Shown one piece after another: positions 4,863 to 12,150 of a stretch of DNA of 12,150 nucleotides (its first letter is position 1; every line of letters begins with the position of its first letter). The DNA is from Bdellovibrionales bacterium (GTDB lineage: Bacteria; Bdellovibrionota; Bdellovibrionia; Bdellovibrionales; Bdellovibrionaceae), in contig DAHVKR010000010.1 of the NCBI GenBank assembly GCA_027320785.1, positions 1 through 12,150 of the forward strand. Reading direction: 5' to 3'. Under the pieces are notes generated by a model. That model made no database searches. It worked only from the letters and a program-made list of their open reading frames with translations, and was not told where the DNA came from. The translations under genes were made by a program, and so were the position numbers.

Positions 4863-5123
4863 ATGACAAAGTTGAAAATTAAAAAAGGCGCCACAGTTCA
4901 AGTTATTACTGGAAATGATAAAGGCAAAAAAGGTGCAGTTCTTGAGGTTAACTCAGGTAAAATGTTAGTTAAAGTCCAAGGTGTTAAAGTTCAGACTCAT
5001 TATGATCGTAATGAAGGTCTCTTGAAAAAAGAGGGCTTTATTCACTATTCAAATGTAAAGCTGTTGGATAAGGCTCCTGAAAAGAAGTCTGGTAAAAAGT
5101 CTGGCAAAGCAAAATCTGCCTAA
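4863..5123 (+). CDS. rplX: 50S ribosomal protein L24, short form
   Basis: An 86-residue L24, an early assembly protein of the large subunit near the tunnel exit. The N-terminal KOW motif is clear (KKGATVQVITGNDKGKKGAV, residues 7-26), followed by KVQGVKVQTHYDR and the family sequence GFIHYSNVKLLDKA. After residue 70 the usual ending (RVGxK...DGKKVR, about 20-30 residues) is missing and is replaced by a Lys/Ser/Gly tail. AGGGG precedes the ATG by 7-8 bp. It is the second gene of the rpmB operon, outside its normal place between L14 and L5 in the spc operon, so it may be a second, divergent copy or a relocated single copy; this window cannot tell. Confidence 0.88.
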   Translation: MTKLKIKKGATVQVITGNDKGKKGAVLEVNSGKMLVKVQGVKVQTHYDRNEGLLKKEGFIHYSNVKLLDKAPEKKSGKKSGKAKSA

Positions 5124-5125
5124 TT

Positions 5126-5200
5126 CCTAAGTCGCAAATGCGGCTTTAGGGCCGCTCTCCATGTGATTTTTATTGGAATAACCTAAGGGCAAACGATAAC
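5126..5200 (+). promoter_or_regulatory. weak hairpin after rplX and candidate promoter for the 5297 gene
   Basis: AAGTCGC and GCGGCTT around AAAT (about 5130-5147) form a stem with one G-U pair but no following T-run, so it is at best a weak terminator. Further on, TTGGAA (5173-5178) and GATAAC (5195-5200) are 16 bp apart and could start the transcript of 5297-6442, with a leader of about 90 nt. No ORF is seen in 5124-5296. Confidence 0.35.
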
Positions 5201-5296
5201 TTAAGCTCATAGAGTCAAGGGATGGGTCTCATGATGAGGTCCTGAAGGATTTAGAAGACTCACTTCAAATGGGCCTAGTCGTTACAGGAAGTTAGG

Positions 5297-5623
5297 ATGC
5301 CGAGTAGAGGGATAATAGGAATCATTGTATTTGTCTTGAGCCTGGGAGCCATCGCGCAGGCTGAAGTATCATCGCAGACCATGAGTCTTTCCATTATCTG
5401 TCATCTAAAAAAAGAAGTTCGAACCATTCGAATCGAAAAAGAAAATAGCGGTCGGTGTAATGTCATCTACACAAAGTCAGGGCGTGACCAAAATATTGGA
5501 ACAGCTGTCAATGAGTCTTCTTGCGTCGATATTTCTCAAAACGTTAAGAAAAATCTAGAGGCGGCCGCTTGGAAATGTCGCGAAGCTAAAGATTCTCGTG
5601 TTTCAAATTTAATCGAAATGTAA
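5297..5623 (+). CDS. secreted four-cysteine small protein, unknown function
   Basis: A 108-residue precursor with a Sec signal peptide: basic PSR, hydrophobic GIIGIIVFVLSLGAIA, then a probable cleavage after AQA (residues 20-22). The mature part of about 86 residues has exactly four cysteines (35, 54, 76, 94), suggesting two disulfides and a periplasmic or exported protein. The pattern CNVIYTK (54-60) and AAWKC near the end recalls small secreted proteins of predatory-type proteobacteria, by memory only. ATG 5297 is supported by AGGAAGTTAGG just before it. The stop is three bases before the start of the amidase gene, so the two are almost certainly one transcript. No enzymatic motif was found. 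Confidence 0.75.
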   Translation: MPSRGIIGIIVFVLSLGAIAQAEVSSQTMSLSIICHLKKEVRTIRIEKENSGRCNVIYTKSGRDQNIGTAVNESSCVDISQNVKKNLEAAAWKCREAKDSRVSNLIEM

Positions 5624-5626
5624 AAG

Positions 5627-6442
5627 ATGGATAATTTAAAAATTGCTCTCACTCAAATGACTTCTATTGATGATGTTGAGACCAATTTAAATCAAATGCT
5701 TTCTTTGCTGAAAACTCTATCTCCTGACCAGGTCTCCGCTGTTTTTTTTCCTGAGAATTGCCTTTATATGAGACTTCAGGAGGGAGAGAAAATCCAGGGT
5801 TTAAGTTTAGAGCACGAGTCTTTTCGGATTCTATCCGAATGGGCCAAAACTCATAGAACAGGCTTGCATTTAGGCTCTGTACCCATCCTAGAAAAAGATA
5901 TTCTTTATAATGGAAGTGTTTGGATTGATCCGAGTGGAAAAAAGCAAGTGAGTTATCGAAAAATTCACCTTTTTGATATTCAATTGGAGAGCCAAAAAGC
6001 AATTCGTGAATCTGATATTTTTAAGCATGGCCCTCAGCCTGAGATATTAAATTTGGAAGATTGGAAAATAGGACAGTCTATTTGCTACGACTTGAGGTTC
6101 TCTGATCTCTATCACTATTATGCCAGGCAGCAGGTTGAAGCTATTTTGATTCCCTCTGCTTTTTTGGTGAAAACAGGGCTGGCACATTGGGAGGTTTTGA
6201 TGAGAGCCCGTGCGATTGAAAGCCAATGCTATGTGATTGCGAGTGCGCAGGCAGGGCTTCATAAAAGCTCTCGAGGGCAGCGGGAAACCTATGGGCATAG
6301 TGTAGTTGTGGATCCTTGGGGGCAGGTTTTGGTTGAGCTCCAGGATGCGCCTGATATTCAGATTGTCGAGTTACAAAAATCTCAGATTCAAACTGTGCGA
6401 AAACAGATCCCTATGCAGCATCATCGTCGAGGACCATTTTAA
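5627..6442 (+). CDS. nitrilase-superfamily amidohydrolase, Nit1-like (deaminated glutathione amidase type)
   Basis: A 271-residue carbon-nitrogen hydrolase, cytoplasmic, with the full Glu-Lys-Cys catalytic set: E43 in FFPEN, K112 in YRKIHLFD, C153 in ICYDLRFSDLY. PSAFLVKTGLAHWEVLMRARAIE (176-198), CYVIASAQAG, GHSVVVDPWG and the C-terminal RRGPF place it in the Nit1/NitFhit branch, whose known members hydrolyse deaminated glutathione, a metabolite-repair reaction. Exact substrate is inference; omega-amidase-like activity is the main alternative. Length is normal for the family. ATG 5627 follows the upstream gene's stop by three bases and has only a weak ribosome binding site, suggesting translational coupling. 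The pairing of a cytoplasmic amidase with a secreted cysteine protein is not obviously functional. Confidence 0.9.
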   Translation: MDNLKIALTQMTSIDDVETNLNQMLSLLKTLSPDQVSAVFFPENCLYMRLQEGEKIQGLSLEHESFRILSEWAKTHRTGLHLGSVPILEKDILYNGSVWIDPSGKKQVSYRKIHLFDIQLESQKAIRESDIFKHGPQPEILNLEDWKIGQSICYDLRFSDLYHYYARQQVEAILIPSAFLVKTGLAHWEVLMRARAIESQCYVIASAQAGLHKSSRGQRETYGHSVVVDPWGQVLVELQDAPDIQIVELQKSQIQTVRKQIPMQHHRRGPF

Positions 6443-6491
6443 AATTATATCATGAAGTGACAATTGCATCTAAATGGTTTGGAATATGCTT

Positions 6492-6764
6492 ATGAAAATA
6501 CTTATTAGATCTTTATTCTTTACTATGATTTTTCTGTTTTCTGCTATTGGCTTTTCTCAAGAAAACGATAGTGGAACGAGTCGAGAACCAGCTCAAATTG
6601 TGCATGATAAAGATATGCAAGAGAAAGCAAAATCTCATTATTACCCAGGTGGAGCTGAGGATGGTGAATTGCGTGTTCAAGCTCAACTCCCTAAGCCTCA
6701 GAGAAAGATCGCACCTGTTGTCGATCGCCATGAATCTGAAAACGATAATCAAGAACACGATTGA
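6492..6764 (+). CDS. small secreted hydrophilic protein, unknown function
   Basis: A 90-residue precursor starting MKILIRSLFFTMIFLFSAIG, a typical signal peptide with probable cleavage after GFS (residues 20-22). The mature part of about 68 residues is highly hydrophilic, rich in Glu, Asp, Gln and His, with no cysteine and no lipobox; it contains YYPGGAEDGELRVQAQLPKP and ends ESENDNQEHD. It is likely disordered and periplasmic. ATG 6492 is preferred over 6474 and 6486 because GGAA lies 7 bp upstream and because it gives the cleanest signal peptide. It sits 17 bp before the ETF-QO gene and is probably co-transcribed with it. Function unknown. Confidence 0.65.
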   Translation: MKILIRSLFFTMIFLFSAIGFSQENDSGTSREPAQIVHDKDMQEKAKSHYYPGGAEDGELRVQAQLPKPQRKIAPVVDRHESENDNQEHD

Positions 6765-6781
6765 AATGAAGGACTGATAGA

Positions 6782-8512
6782 ATGACTCAATATGATTCTC
6801 TACCTGAAGGTGTGACACGCGAAACAATGGATGTGGATGTTTTGATAGTGGGAGGGGGTGCTGCAGGACTTTCCTGTGCCCTTCAATTATCAAATGAAAT
6901 TAAAAAACATAATGAAGATGTAGCATCTGGTAAAGCATCAGGGGCGGCCATTCAGGACCCTATGATTGTTGTCTTGGAAAAGGGAACTGAAATTGGAGCT
7001 CACTCTTTTTCGGGAGCCGTTTTAAACCCGAAAGCTTTGGCGGAGCTTGTTCCTGATTACAAAGAAAAAGGATGTCCACTAGACGCTGAGGTTAAAGAGG
7101 ATGCTGTTTATTACTTAGGAGATCAGTCGAGCTTTAAGCTTCCGATCACACCACCTCCTTTTCATAATAAAGGAAACTATATTGTTTCTTTGAGTAAATT
7201 GAATCGCTGGTTAGCAGAGCAATGTGAAGCTGCGGGTGTTAATATTTTCCCAGGTTTTGCTGCTGTTGAAGCTCTTTATGAAGGTGATCGTGTTGTGGGC
7301 GTTCGGACGGGGGATAAGGGGCGAGATAAAAATGGCCAACCTAAAGCAAACTTTGAGCCCGGTCTTATTTTAAAATCGAAAATCACTATTTTTGCAGAAG
7401 GGACGCGCGGGTCTTTGTTCAAGCAGGTACAAGAAAAATTGAACTTGCGACAAGGAAAGAACCCTGAGGTTTTTGAAGAGGGAGTGAAGGAAATTATTCA
7501 AATGCCATCAGGGACTGTCAAGCCAGGGCAGGTGATTCATACTTTAGGATATCCTCTTAAAAAAAGCATTGGGGGAACCTTTATTTATACCATTCCGGGA
7601 GATCGAATCATTCTCGGTCTTGTCGCGTATCTAGATACTCGGGATCCTCTTTTGGATCCTCATCGTGAATTGCAAAAGCTCAAAACACATCCATTTATTT
7701 CGAATATGATCAAGGGGGGGAAAGTAATTGCCTATGGAGGCAAAACTTTGCCTGCGGGTGGATGGTACTCAATGCCTCAACTGTTTGGTGATGGCTGGAT
7801 GGTCTGTGGTGACTCTGCCAGTATGGTGGATGTTCAGAAGCTTAAAGGGATCCACTTGGCTATGAAGTCAGGAATGAATGCGGCTGAAGTGGCCCTTCAG
7901 GTGCTCAAGGGTTCAGAGAGTTCGAAGTCTGTAACTCAGAGTTATGGTCAAAAAGTGAATGAATCTTATATCAAGACGGAGCTCTATCGAGTTCGAAACT
8001 TTCATCAGACCTTGAGTATGGGGGTTTTTAAATCCTTACCTCTGATCGCCTTACAGGAAGTGACAGGAGGCAGAGGTTTGAGGGATGGCATGAGCACGCA
8101 CACGGATGCTCAAACAACGAAAAAATTACAGGAAGTTTGGGGATCTGAGGGACTTCAGGCACCAGAAAATCAACTCCCGAAGCCAGATGGTCAGTTGTTC
8201 TTTGATAAGCTATCTAGTGTATATCTAACGGGAACTTTACATGATGAAAACTCGCCTAATCACTTATTGCTCAAGAATCCTGATACATGTCGATCTATTT
8301 GTGAGCCTCAATATAAGAGCCCCTGCAATCACTTTTGCCCAGCTCAAGTTTATGAGATGGTTCCCTCATCTGCAGAGCCAGGTAAAAAGGATCTGCATAT
8401 AAATTACACCAACTGTATTCACTGCAAAACTTGTGATATAAAGTGTCCGTTCGAAAATATCGACTGGACTGCGCCCGAAGGAGGCGGTGGTCCTCAATAT
8501 CGCGAGACTTAA
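6782..8512 (+). CDS. electron-transfer flavoprotein:ubiquinone oxidoreductase (ETF-QO)
   Basis: A 576-residue membrane-bound FAD and [4Fe-4S] enzyme that takes electrons from reduced ETF, fed by acyl-CoA and other dehydrogenases, and passes them to the quinone pool. The N-terminal FAD site VDVLIVGGGAAGLSCALQLS has GGGAAG at residues 24-29. VCGDSASMVDVQKLKGIHLAMKSG is the second FAD-binding region of the family. Near the C-terminus, C519 in NHFCPAQVYE with C545, C548 and C551 in NCIHCKTCDIKCP fit the cluster ligands, followed by the hallmark NIDWTAPEGGGGPQY. Length is normal for the family. AAGGA lies about 10 bp before the ATG. Its ETF subunits are not in the window. It suggests beta-oxidation or amino-acid breakdown feeding respiration. 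Confidence 0.96.
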   Translation: MTQYDSLPEGVTRETMDVDVLIVGGGAAGLSCALQLSNEIKKHNEDVASGKASGAAIQDPMIVVLEKGTEIGAHSFSGAVLNPKALAELVPDYKEKGCPLDAEVKEDAVYYLGDQSSFKLPITPPPFHNKGNYIVSLSKLNRWLAEQCEAAGVNIFPGFAAVEALYEGDRVVGVRTGDKGRDKNGQPKANFEPGLILKSKITIFAEGTRGSLFKQVQEKLNLRQGKNPEVFEEGVKEIIQMPSGTVKPGQVIHTLGYPLKKSIGGTFIYTIPGDRIILGLVAYLDTRDPLLDPHRELQKLKTHPFISNMIKGGKVIAYGGKTLPAGGWYSMPQLFGDGWMVCGDSASMVDVQKLKGIHLAMKSGMNAAEVALQVLKGSESSKSVTQSYGQKVNESYIKTELYRVRNFHQTLSMGVFKSLPLIALQEVTGGRGLRDGMSTHTDAQTTKKLQEVWGSEGLQAPENQLPKPDGQLFFDKLSSVYLTGTLHDENSPNHLLLKNPDTCRSICEPQYKSPCNHFCPAQVYEMVPSSAEPGKKDLHINYTNCIHCKTCDIKCPFENIDWTAPEGGGGPQYRET

Positions 8513-8547
8513 TGGTCGTTACCCAGTCTCGCATGAAGGGAATGGGT

Positions 8548-9672
8548 ATGCCTCAGTTTTTTGCGAGTTGTCCAAAGGGTTTAGTTGAACCACTTGAAGC
8601 CGAGTTAAAAGATCTCGGAATGCAGCCATATGATCGATCACAAAATGGAGTTTTCTTCGATACGAATTGGGAGGGTTGCTACAAGGTTAACTTGAACTCT
8701 CGTTTTGCCAGTCGAATTCTCAAACCTATTTTAAGCTTCCCAGCTTATCAGGCTGAAGAACTTTATAACAATATTAAGAAACACGATTTCACAAAGTATA
8801 TTGATGCTCATCAAACTATAAAAGTGGATGCTTCAGTGAAAGAGTCTATGCTCAAAGATCAGCGGTTCGTTGCGATGAAAGTCAAAGATGCCATCGTCGA
8901 TCAATTCCGAGAAAAAACGGGCGAACGGCCCAGTGTTGATAATGAAAGGCCTGACCTCACGGTTTATGTGAAAGTTTATAAAAACCGTTTTTCAGTGGCT
9001 ATTGATACGAGTGGTGATTCTCTTTTTATGAGGGGCTATCGTTTGGAGGCGGGTGAGGCGCCCTTGAAAGAAAATCTTGCAGCAGGCCTTTTGCAGTTAA
9101 CAGGTTGGGATATGAAAACGCCCATCGTGGATCCTATGTGCGGTTCAGGTACTATTTTGATTGAAGCGATGATGATGGCTCTTCACATTGCGCCAGGATC
9201 GATGCGTAAACGTTTTGGATTTATGCGCCTTAAAGGTTTTGATCAAGAAGCCTGGGATCGAGTTTTGAATGAAGCTTTGGATGCTGAAGTTGAAACGACG
9301 GACTTACATCTTTATGGGTATGATAATGATCGCCGAGTTTTAATGAAAGCCATCGAGAACGCTAAGAGAGCAGGCGTGAATGAGTTTATCCAATTTAAAA
9401 AAGGAAATGTGGTAACACTTGTTCCTCCGGTTGAAAAAGGGATTGTTATAACGAACCCTCCTTATGGTGCACGCTTAGGTGATGAGGATAATCTTCGAGA
9501 TGTTTATCGTGACTTTAGTCATACGCTCAAAACTCAATTCAAGGGCTGGGATGTTTGGATTTTATCTGGGAATAAGGACCTCATTGGAGACCTCAAACTA
9601 AAGGCTAGTCGAAAGCATTTTGTTTATAATGGCAGCATTGAGTGTCGCTTTTTGAGATACGAAATGCGGTAA
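8548..9672 (+). CDS. rlmL: THUMP-domain rRNA guanine-N2 methyltransferase, RlmL-type
   Basis: A 374-residue class I SAM-dependent RNA methyltransferase. N-terminal PQFFASCPKGLVEPLEAEL and a THUMP RNA-binding region (about 65-160, with MKVKDAIVDQFREKTGERPSVD) precede the Rossmann core: DPMCGSGTILIEA (195-207) binds SAM and NPPYGARL (303-310) is the catalytic loop of N2-guanine methyltransferases. By family, it modifies 23S rRNA (m2G2445 in E. coli numbering). Only the RlmL half is present, without the RlmK domain of the fused gammaproteobacterial protein. The ATG at 8548 is preferred because AAGGGA precedes it and the family begins there. In-frame ATGs at 8512 (overlapping the ETF-QO stop as TAATG), 8533 and 8542 are alternatives. 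Likely co-transcribed with ETF-QO. Confidence 0.88.
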   Translation: MPQFFASCPKGLVEPLEAELKDLGMQPYDRSQNGVFFDTNWEGCYKVNLNSRFASRILKPILSFPAYQAEELYNNIKKHDFTKYIDAHQTIKVDASVKESMLKDQRFVAMKVKDAIVDQFREKTGERPSVDNERPDLTVYVKVYKNRFSVAIDTSGDSLFMRGYRLEAGEAPLKENLAAGLLQLTGWDMKTPIVDPMCGSGTILIEAMMMALHIAPGSMRKRFGFMRLKGFDQEAWDRVLNEALDAEVETTDLHLYGYDNDRRVLMKAIENAKRAGVNEFIQFKKGNVVTLVPPVEKGIVITNPPYGARLGDEDNLRDVYRDFSHTLKTQFKGWDVWILSGNKDLIGDLKLKASRKHFVYNGSIECRFLRYEMR

Positions 9673-9678
9673 TAGCCG

Positions 9679-9698
9679 AAAGACTGTTCAGTCTTTTT
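9679..9698 (+). terminator. rho-independent terminator after rlmL
   Basis: AAAGACT (9679-9685), loop GTTC, AGTCTTT (9690-9696) and a short T-run. It starts 6 bp after the rlmL stop and separates this transcript from the chemotaxis gene. Confidence 0.75.
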
Positions 9699-9755
9699 AA
9701 TATTTTACGAGTTTTTCAATATTCATAAAACTTCATTTATCTTCGCAGTCAGATT

Positions 9756-9763
9756 GCCGATTA
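9756..9763 (+). promoter_or_regulatory. possible sigma-28 (FliA) -10 element of the chemotaxis gene
   Basis: GCCGATTA matches the flagellar sigma-factor -10 consensus GCCGATAA at seven of eight positions, 28 bp before the start codon at 9792. The -35 half at the correct distance (9737-9744, TTATCTTC) matches TAAAGTTT poorly, so only the -10 is convincing. Confidence 0.4.
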
Positions 9764-9791
9764 GAAAAGGCACTGTAAGAGGTAGGTTTGA

Positions 9792-11375
9792 ATGAAGAAA
9801 ATGTCTATAATGAGTCGGCTTTGGTTTCTCACAATGTTTTTAATGGGAATTATTGTCGTCCTAGGAGGATATACATTTTGGAGATCCGCGGATTTATTTA
9901 AGTCCCTTGAGTATACAGCGACTCAGCAGTTACCAGCCATTCGTTATATGACATTAACAGATATGTATCATGATAATTTAAGGGCTGTCGTAATTGAATC
10001 TCTTTATGACGGTCGCCTAAATAAATTGAACCGACTAAAAGAAATTACTAAAGAAAAAGATGAGGCTATTGAGCAGTTTCAGACGAATGTGTCTAAATTA
10101 TCAAAATTAAATCTATCAGTGCAAACTCAAAAGTTAATTGAAGATTCCCGGTCAGCTATGAAAGATTATTTGGGCTTAAGTTCAGAAGTGGTCAATTTGG
10201 CAGCATCTGGAGATCTCGAGAAGGCTGAGATGCAGTTGCCTGCATTTGAAAAAAGCTTCTCAGCTTTAGAAGAAAAACTAGATGTACTAGGTAGTAATGT
10301 AGAAAAAGAGGCCACAAATATTTCATCTGAAGGTTCCAATACGCTTTTTATGATTGGAGCTCTTTCTTTTATGGGAGTTGCGCTAGGTCTTGTTTTTTCA
10401 ATTTGGACGGTTCGAAATATTCGTTTCTACACTCAAGAGTTCCTGGCAAATGTTATGGGTGCCGGCGAGACTATGATAACGATTAGTGATCGATTAGCTC
10501 GTGCTAATGAGCAGTTTTCTTCAAGTGCTACGGAGGGAGCGGCTTCTCTTGAAGAAACAGTTGCTTCGCTTGATGAACTTTCAAGTATGGTCACTTTAAA
10601 CACTGAGAATGCACAAAGAGCTTCTGAGGTTTCAATTAAAAGTCGTGAGTCTGCGATGAAAGGTGAAGAGGAAATCCAGGACTTGAGTAAGGCCATGGGT
10701 GAGATTAAGCATAGCTCACAAAAAATGGAAGAAATCATTAATGTGATTGATGAGATTGCTTTCCAAACAAACTTACTGGCTCTTAATGCTGCAGTTGAGG
10801 CGGCCAGAGCAGGAGAGCAAGGAAGAGGATTTGCTGTTGTGGCGGAAGCGGTTCGCTCTTTAGCTCAAAGAAGTGCTGTGGCTGCAAAAGATATCAGCCA
10901 AATGATCAAAGAAAGTATTTCCAAAATTGATGTCGGTGTGGGAATTGTAGATTCTTCACGTGAGGACTTGAGGCAGATTTTTACTTCAATTAAAGAAGTA
11001 TCAGATTTAAATCAGCAGATTTCTGCAGCGAGTGTAGAGCAAACATCGGGTATTCGTCAGATCAGTCAGGCTATGAATCAATTGGATACTGTTTCGCAGC
11101 AAACCGCGGGTGGGGCCTTAGAAGTATCGACTATTTCAGAAAATATGCTGGATGAATCTATTCGTCTTAAAGAATTCGTAAGACAAGTGGGAGAAAAGTT
11201 TTTGGGAACTCACGATATTTCTCATAAGAATGAAGATAGCAAGTCACAACAATCAATGACAGAAAAATCAAACAGAAGTTCTGGTGGTGTTGTGATTAAT
11301 TTGGATACGGCGGCCCATGAGAAGCCTCACTTTGATTCGTCTACTCGTAAGATATCTAATTTAAACGATTTCTAG
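9792..11375 (+). CDS. methyl-accepting chemotaxis protein with four-helix sensor domain
   Basis: A 527-residue receptor that would couple a periplasmic stimulus to CheA/CheW and thereby to motility. Helix TM1 spans residues about 9-27. A periplasmic segment (28-184), helical and similar to 4HB-type ligand domains, precedes TM2 at about 185-205. The cytoplasmic coiled coil follows. Its tip, IDEIAFQTNLLALNAAVEAA (319-338) then RAGEQGRGFAVVAEAVRSLA, is the invariant CheA/CheW contact. Glu/Gln pairs in ASLEETVASL and SVEQTSGIRQ are candidate methylation sites. After TM2 no normal HAMP motif is seen, and the first methylation-like helix begins about 40 residues on. The last 50 residues are hydrophilic, without a CheR-binding NWETF-like end. 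The ligand is unknown. Start ATG 9792 follows GAGGTAGG. Confidence 0.93.
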   Translation: MKKMSIMSRLWFLTMFLMGIIVVLGGYTFWRSADLFKSLEYTATQQLPAIRYMTLTDMYHDNLRAVVIESLYDGRLNKLNRLKEITKEKDEAIEQFQTNVSKLSKLNLSVQTQKLIEDSRSAMKDYLGLSSEVVNLAASGDLEKAEMQLPAFEKSFSALEEKLDVLGSNVEKEATNISSEGSNTLFMIGALSFMGVALGLVFSIWTVRNIRFYTQEFLANVMGAGETMITISDRLARANEQFSSSATEGAASLEETVASLDELSSMVTLNTENAQRASEVSIKSRESAMKGEEEIQDLSKAMGEIKHSSQKMEEIINVIDEIAFQTNLLALNAAVEAARAGEQGRGFAVVAEAVRSLAQRSAVAAKDISQMIKESISKIDVGVGIVDSSREDLRQIFTSIKEVSDLNQQISAASVEQTSGIRQISQAMNQLDTVSQQTAGGALEVSTISENMLDESIRLKEFVRQVGEKFLGTHDISHKNEDSKSQQSMTEKSNRSSGGVVINLDTAAHEKPHFDSSTRKISNLNDF

Positions 11376-11376
11376 A

Positions 11377-12150
11377 TTATTTAAGTTTTTTATCTTTATT
11401 GTCCCGTCTCCAGGATTTCCAGATGTCGGGTAGATCGTGTAGAGCTCGGTTTATTTTTAAAAATTTTTGCATGGGTATGGCCGGGAATCCGCCATAGGCG
11501 CCTGGCTCGGGGAGGTTGTTCACCACCCCTGAACGAGCTGCAATAGTCACATGATCTGCTACAACGATATGGTCACCGACAGCAGATTGGCCTCCGGCTA
11601 AAAACTGTTTTCCAATTTTTGATGAGCCTGCACACATAAAGCCACCTGTTAGAATGGCATTTTCCCCTATGTCACAGTTGTGCGCAATATGGATGAGGTT
11701 ATCGAGTTTTGTACCAGAGCGAATTCGAGTTTCAGTTAACGTCGCGCGGTCAATAGCGCAATTAGCTCCGATCTCCACGCGATCTTCAATGACCACTTTT
11801 CCAATTTGAGGTATTTTATGGTGAGTCCCTGTTGAGGGGTCCGTCACATAGCCAAAGCCATCAGATCCGATAGTGGTATGAGGATGTATTTCGCAGAATT
11901 GACCTATTTCAGATTGTGCACCGATAAATACATGTGGATGAAGAATTGTATGTGCTCCAATTCGGCTTTCCTTTTCAATCACGACATGAGGACCTATTTT
12001 GCAATGGTCTTCAATGATTGTGCTCTCGCCAATGTAGGAGCCATATCCGATCACAACATTTTTTCCAATTTGAGCTGTTGGATGAATAAAGTGTGATGAA
12101 GAGGGTTCAAATGTTTTTAGTTTATGATCAAAAAAGGGGAGAATCATAGC
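11377..12150 (-). CDS. lpxD: UDP-3-O-acylglucosamine N-acyltransferase, C-terminal part (window edge)
   Basis: LpxD, the third acylation step of lipid A synthesis: transfer of a hydroxyacyl chain from acyl-carrier protein to UDP-3-O-acylglucosamine in the cytoplasm. The visible part is a left-handed beta helix of hexapeptide repeats (for example [28 protein letters not shown]). It carries the family hallmarks [36 protein letters not shown] and [15 protein letters not shown], whose His156 (counting from ATG 12147) is the likely catalytic base. It ends with a helical, basic C-terminus. The frame is still open at 12148-12150, and the roughly 100-residue uridine-binding N-domain is missing. So ATG 12147 is probably internal and the gene continues beyond the window. 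lpxA and fabZ are not seen. The stop is one base from the chemotaxis gene's stop. Confidence 0.9.
   Translation of the reverse strand, partial: AMILPFFDHKLKTFEPSSSHFIHPTAQIGKNVVIGYGSYIGESTIIEDHCKIGPHVVIEKESRIGAHTILHPHVFIGAQSEIGQFCEIHPHTTIGSDGFGYVTDPSTGTHHKIPQIGKVVIEDRVEIGANCAIDRATLTETRIRSGTKLDNLIHIAHNCDIGENAILTGGFMCAGSSKIGKQFLAGGQSAVGDHIVVADHVTIAARSGVVNNLPEPGAYGGFPAIPMQKFLKINRALHDLPDIWKSWRRDNKDKKLK

Noticed and set aside
8443..8547. Longer N-terminus of the RlmL-type protein overlapping ETF-QO
   Set aside because: The overlap is just the shadow of the ETF-QO C-terminus; family alignment and the AAGGGA site support 8548, with 8512 left as a weaker alternative.
9725..9763. TAAAACTT as -35 of a sigma-28 promoter
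   Set aside because: It is 26 bp before GCCG instead of about 15, too far for that sigma factor.
10433..10738. Minus-strand frame of 101 residues inside the chemotaxis gene
   Set aside because: Serine-rich shadow of the receptor's coiled-coil codons.

Overview
The window looks like chromosomal DNA of a Gram-negative, motile delta-type proteobacterium. The best guess is a low-GC member of Bdellovibrionota (Bdellovibrio/Pseudobdellovibrio-like). This rests on an LpxD (outer membrane lipid A), an electron-transfer-flavoprotein:ubiquinone oxidoreductase, a methyl-accepting chemotaxis protein, and several small secreted or membrane proteins of the unassignable kind common in that group. Taxonomy is inference; no marker was searched.

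Left part, about 1-2530: accessory DNA. It holds the 3' half of an ISL3-type insertion sequence whose apparent end at 770 cuts a PhoD-like phosphatase gene on the minus strand. Next come two minus-strand genes of mobile-element character: a zinc-ribbon protein (1366-1815) and a 56-residue ORF with a very strong ribosome binding site (2071-2241). Between them lies a GC-rich, hairpin-dense stretch unlike the rest of the window. Then follow three sets of short tandem repeats at 10-11 bp period (2377-2465), and directly beyond them the 3' end of a tRNA-Pro(UGG) gene (2533-2609, minus). Together this reads as the end of an integrated element sitting at the tRNA-Pro 3' end. No integrase and no second tRNA fragment are visible.

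Right part, about 2610-12150: ordinary chromosome. There is a six-cysteine membrane-anchored unknown (2709-3383) converging on a 62-residue protein (3380-3568), then a four-helix membrane protein (3698-4099) ending at a bidirectional terminator. S18 (minus) and L28-L24 (plus) form a divergent ribosomal-protein locus. A four-cysteine secreted protein is nearly fused to a Nit-type amidase (5297-6442). A small secreted protein, ETF-QO and an RlmL-type rRNA methyltransferase run in one direction (6492-9672) to a terminator. A chemotaxis receptor without a recognisable HAMP domain (9792-11375) converges on lpxD, which runs off the right edge.

The genes do not form one pathway. The core part mixes translation (S18, L28, L24, RlmL, tRNA-Pro), respiratory electron entry (ETF-QO), metabolite repair (Nit amidase), envelope synthesis (LpxD) and chemotaxis. 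The most novel material is in the island-end region 1840-2610.
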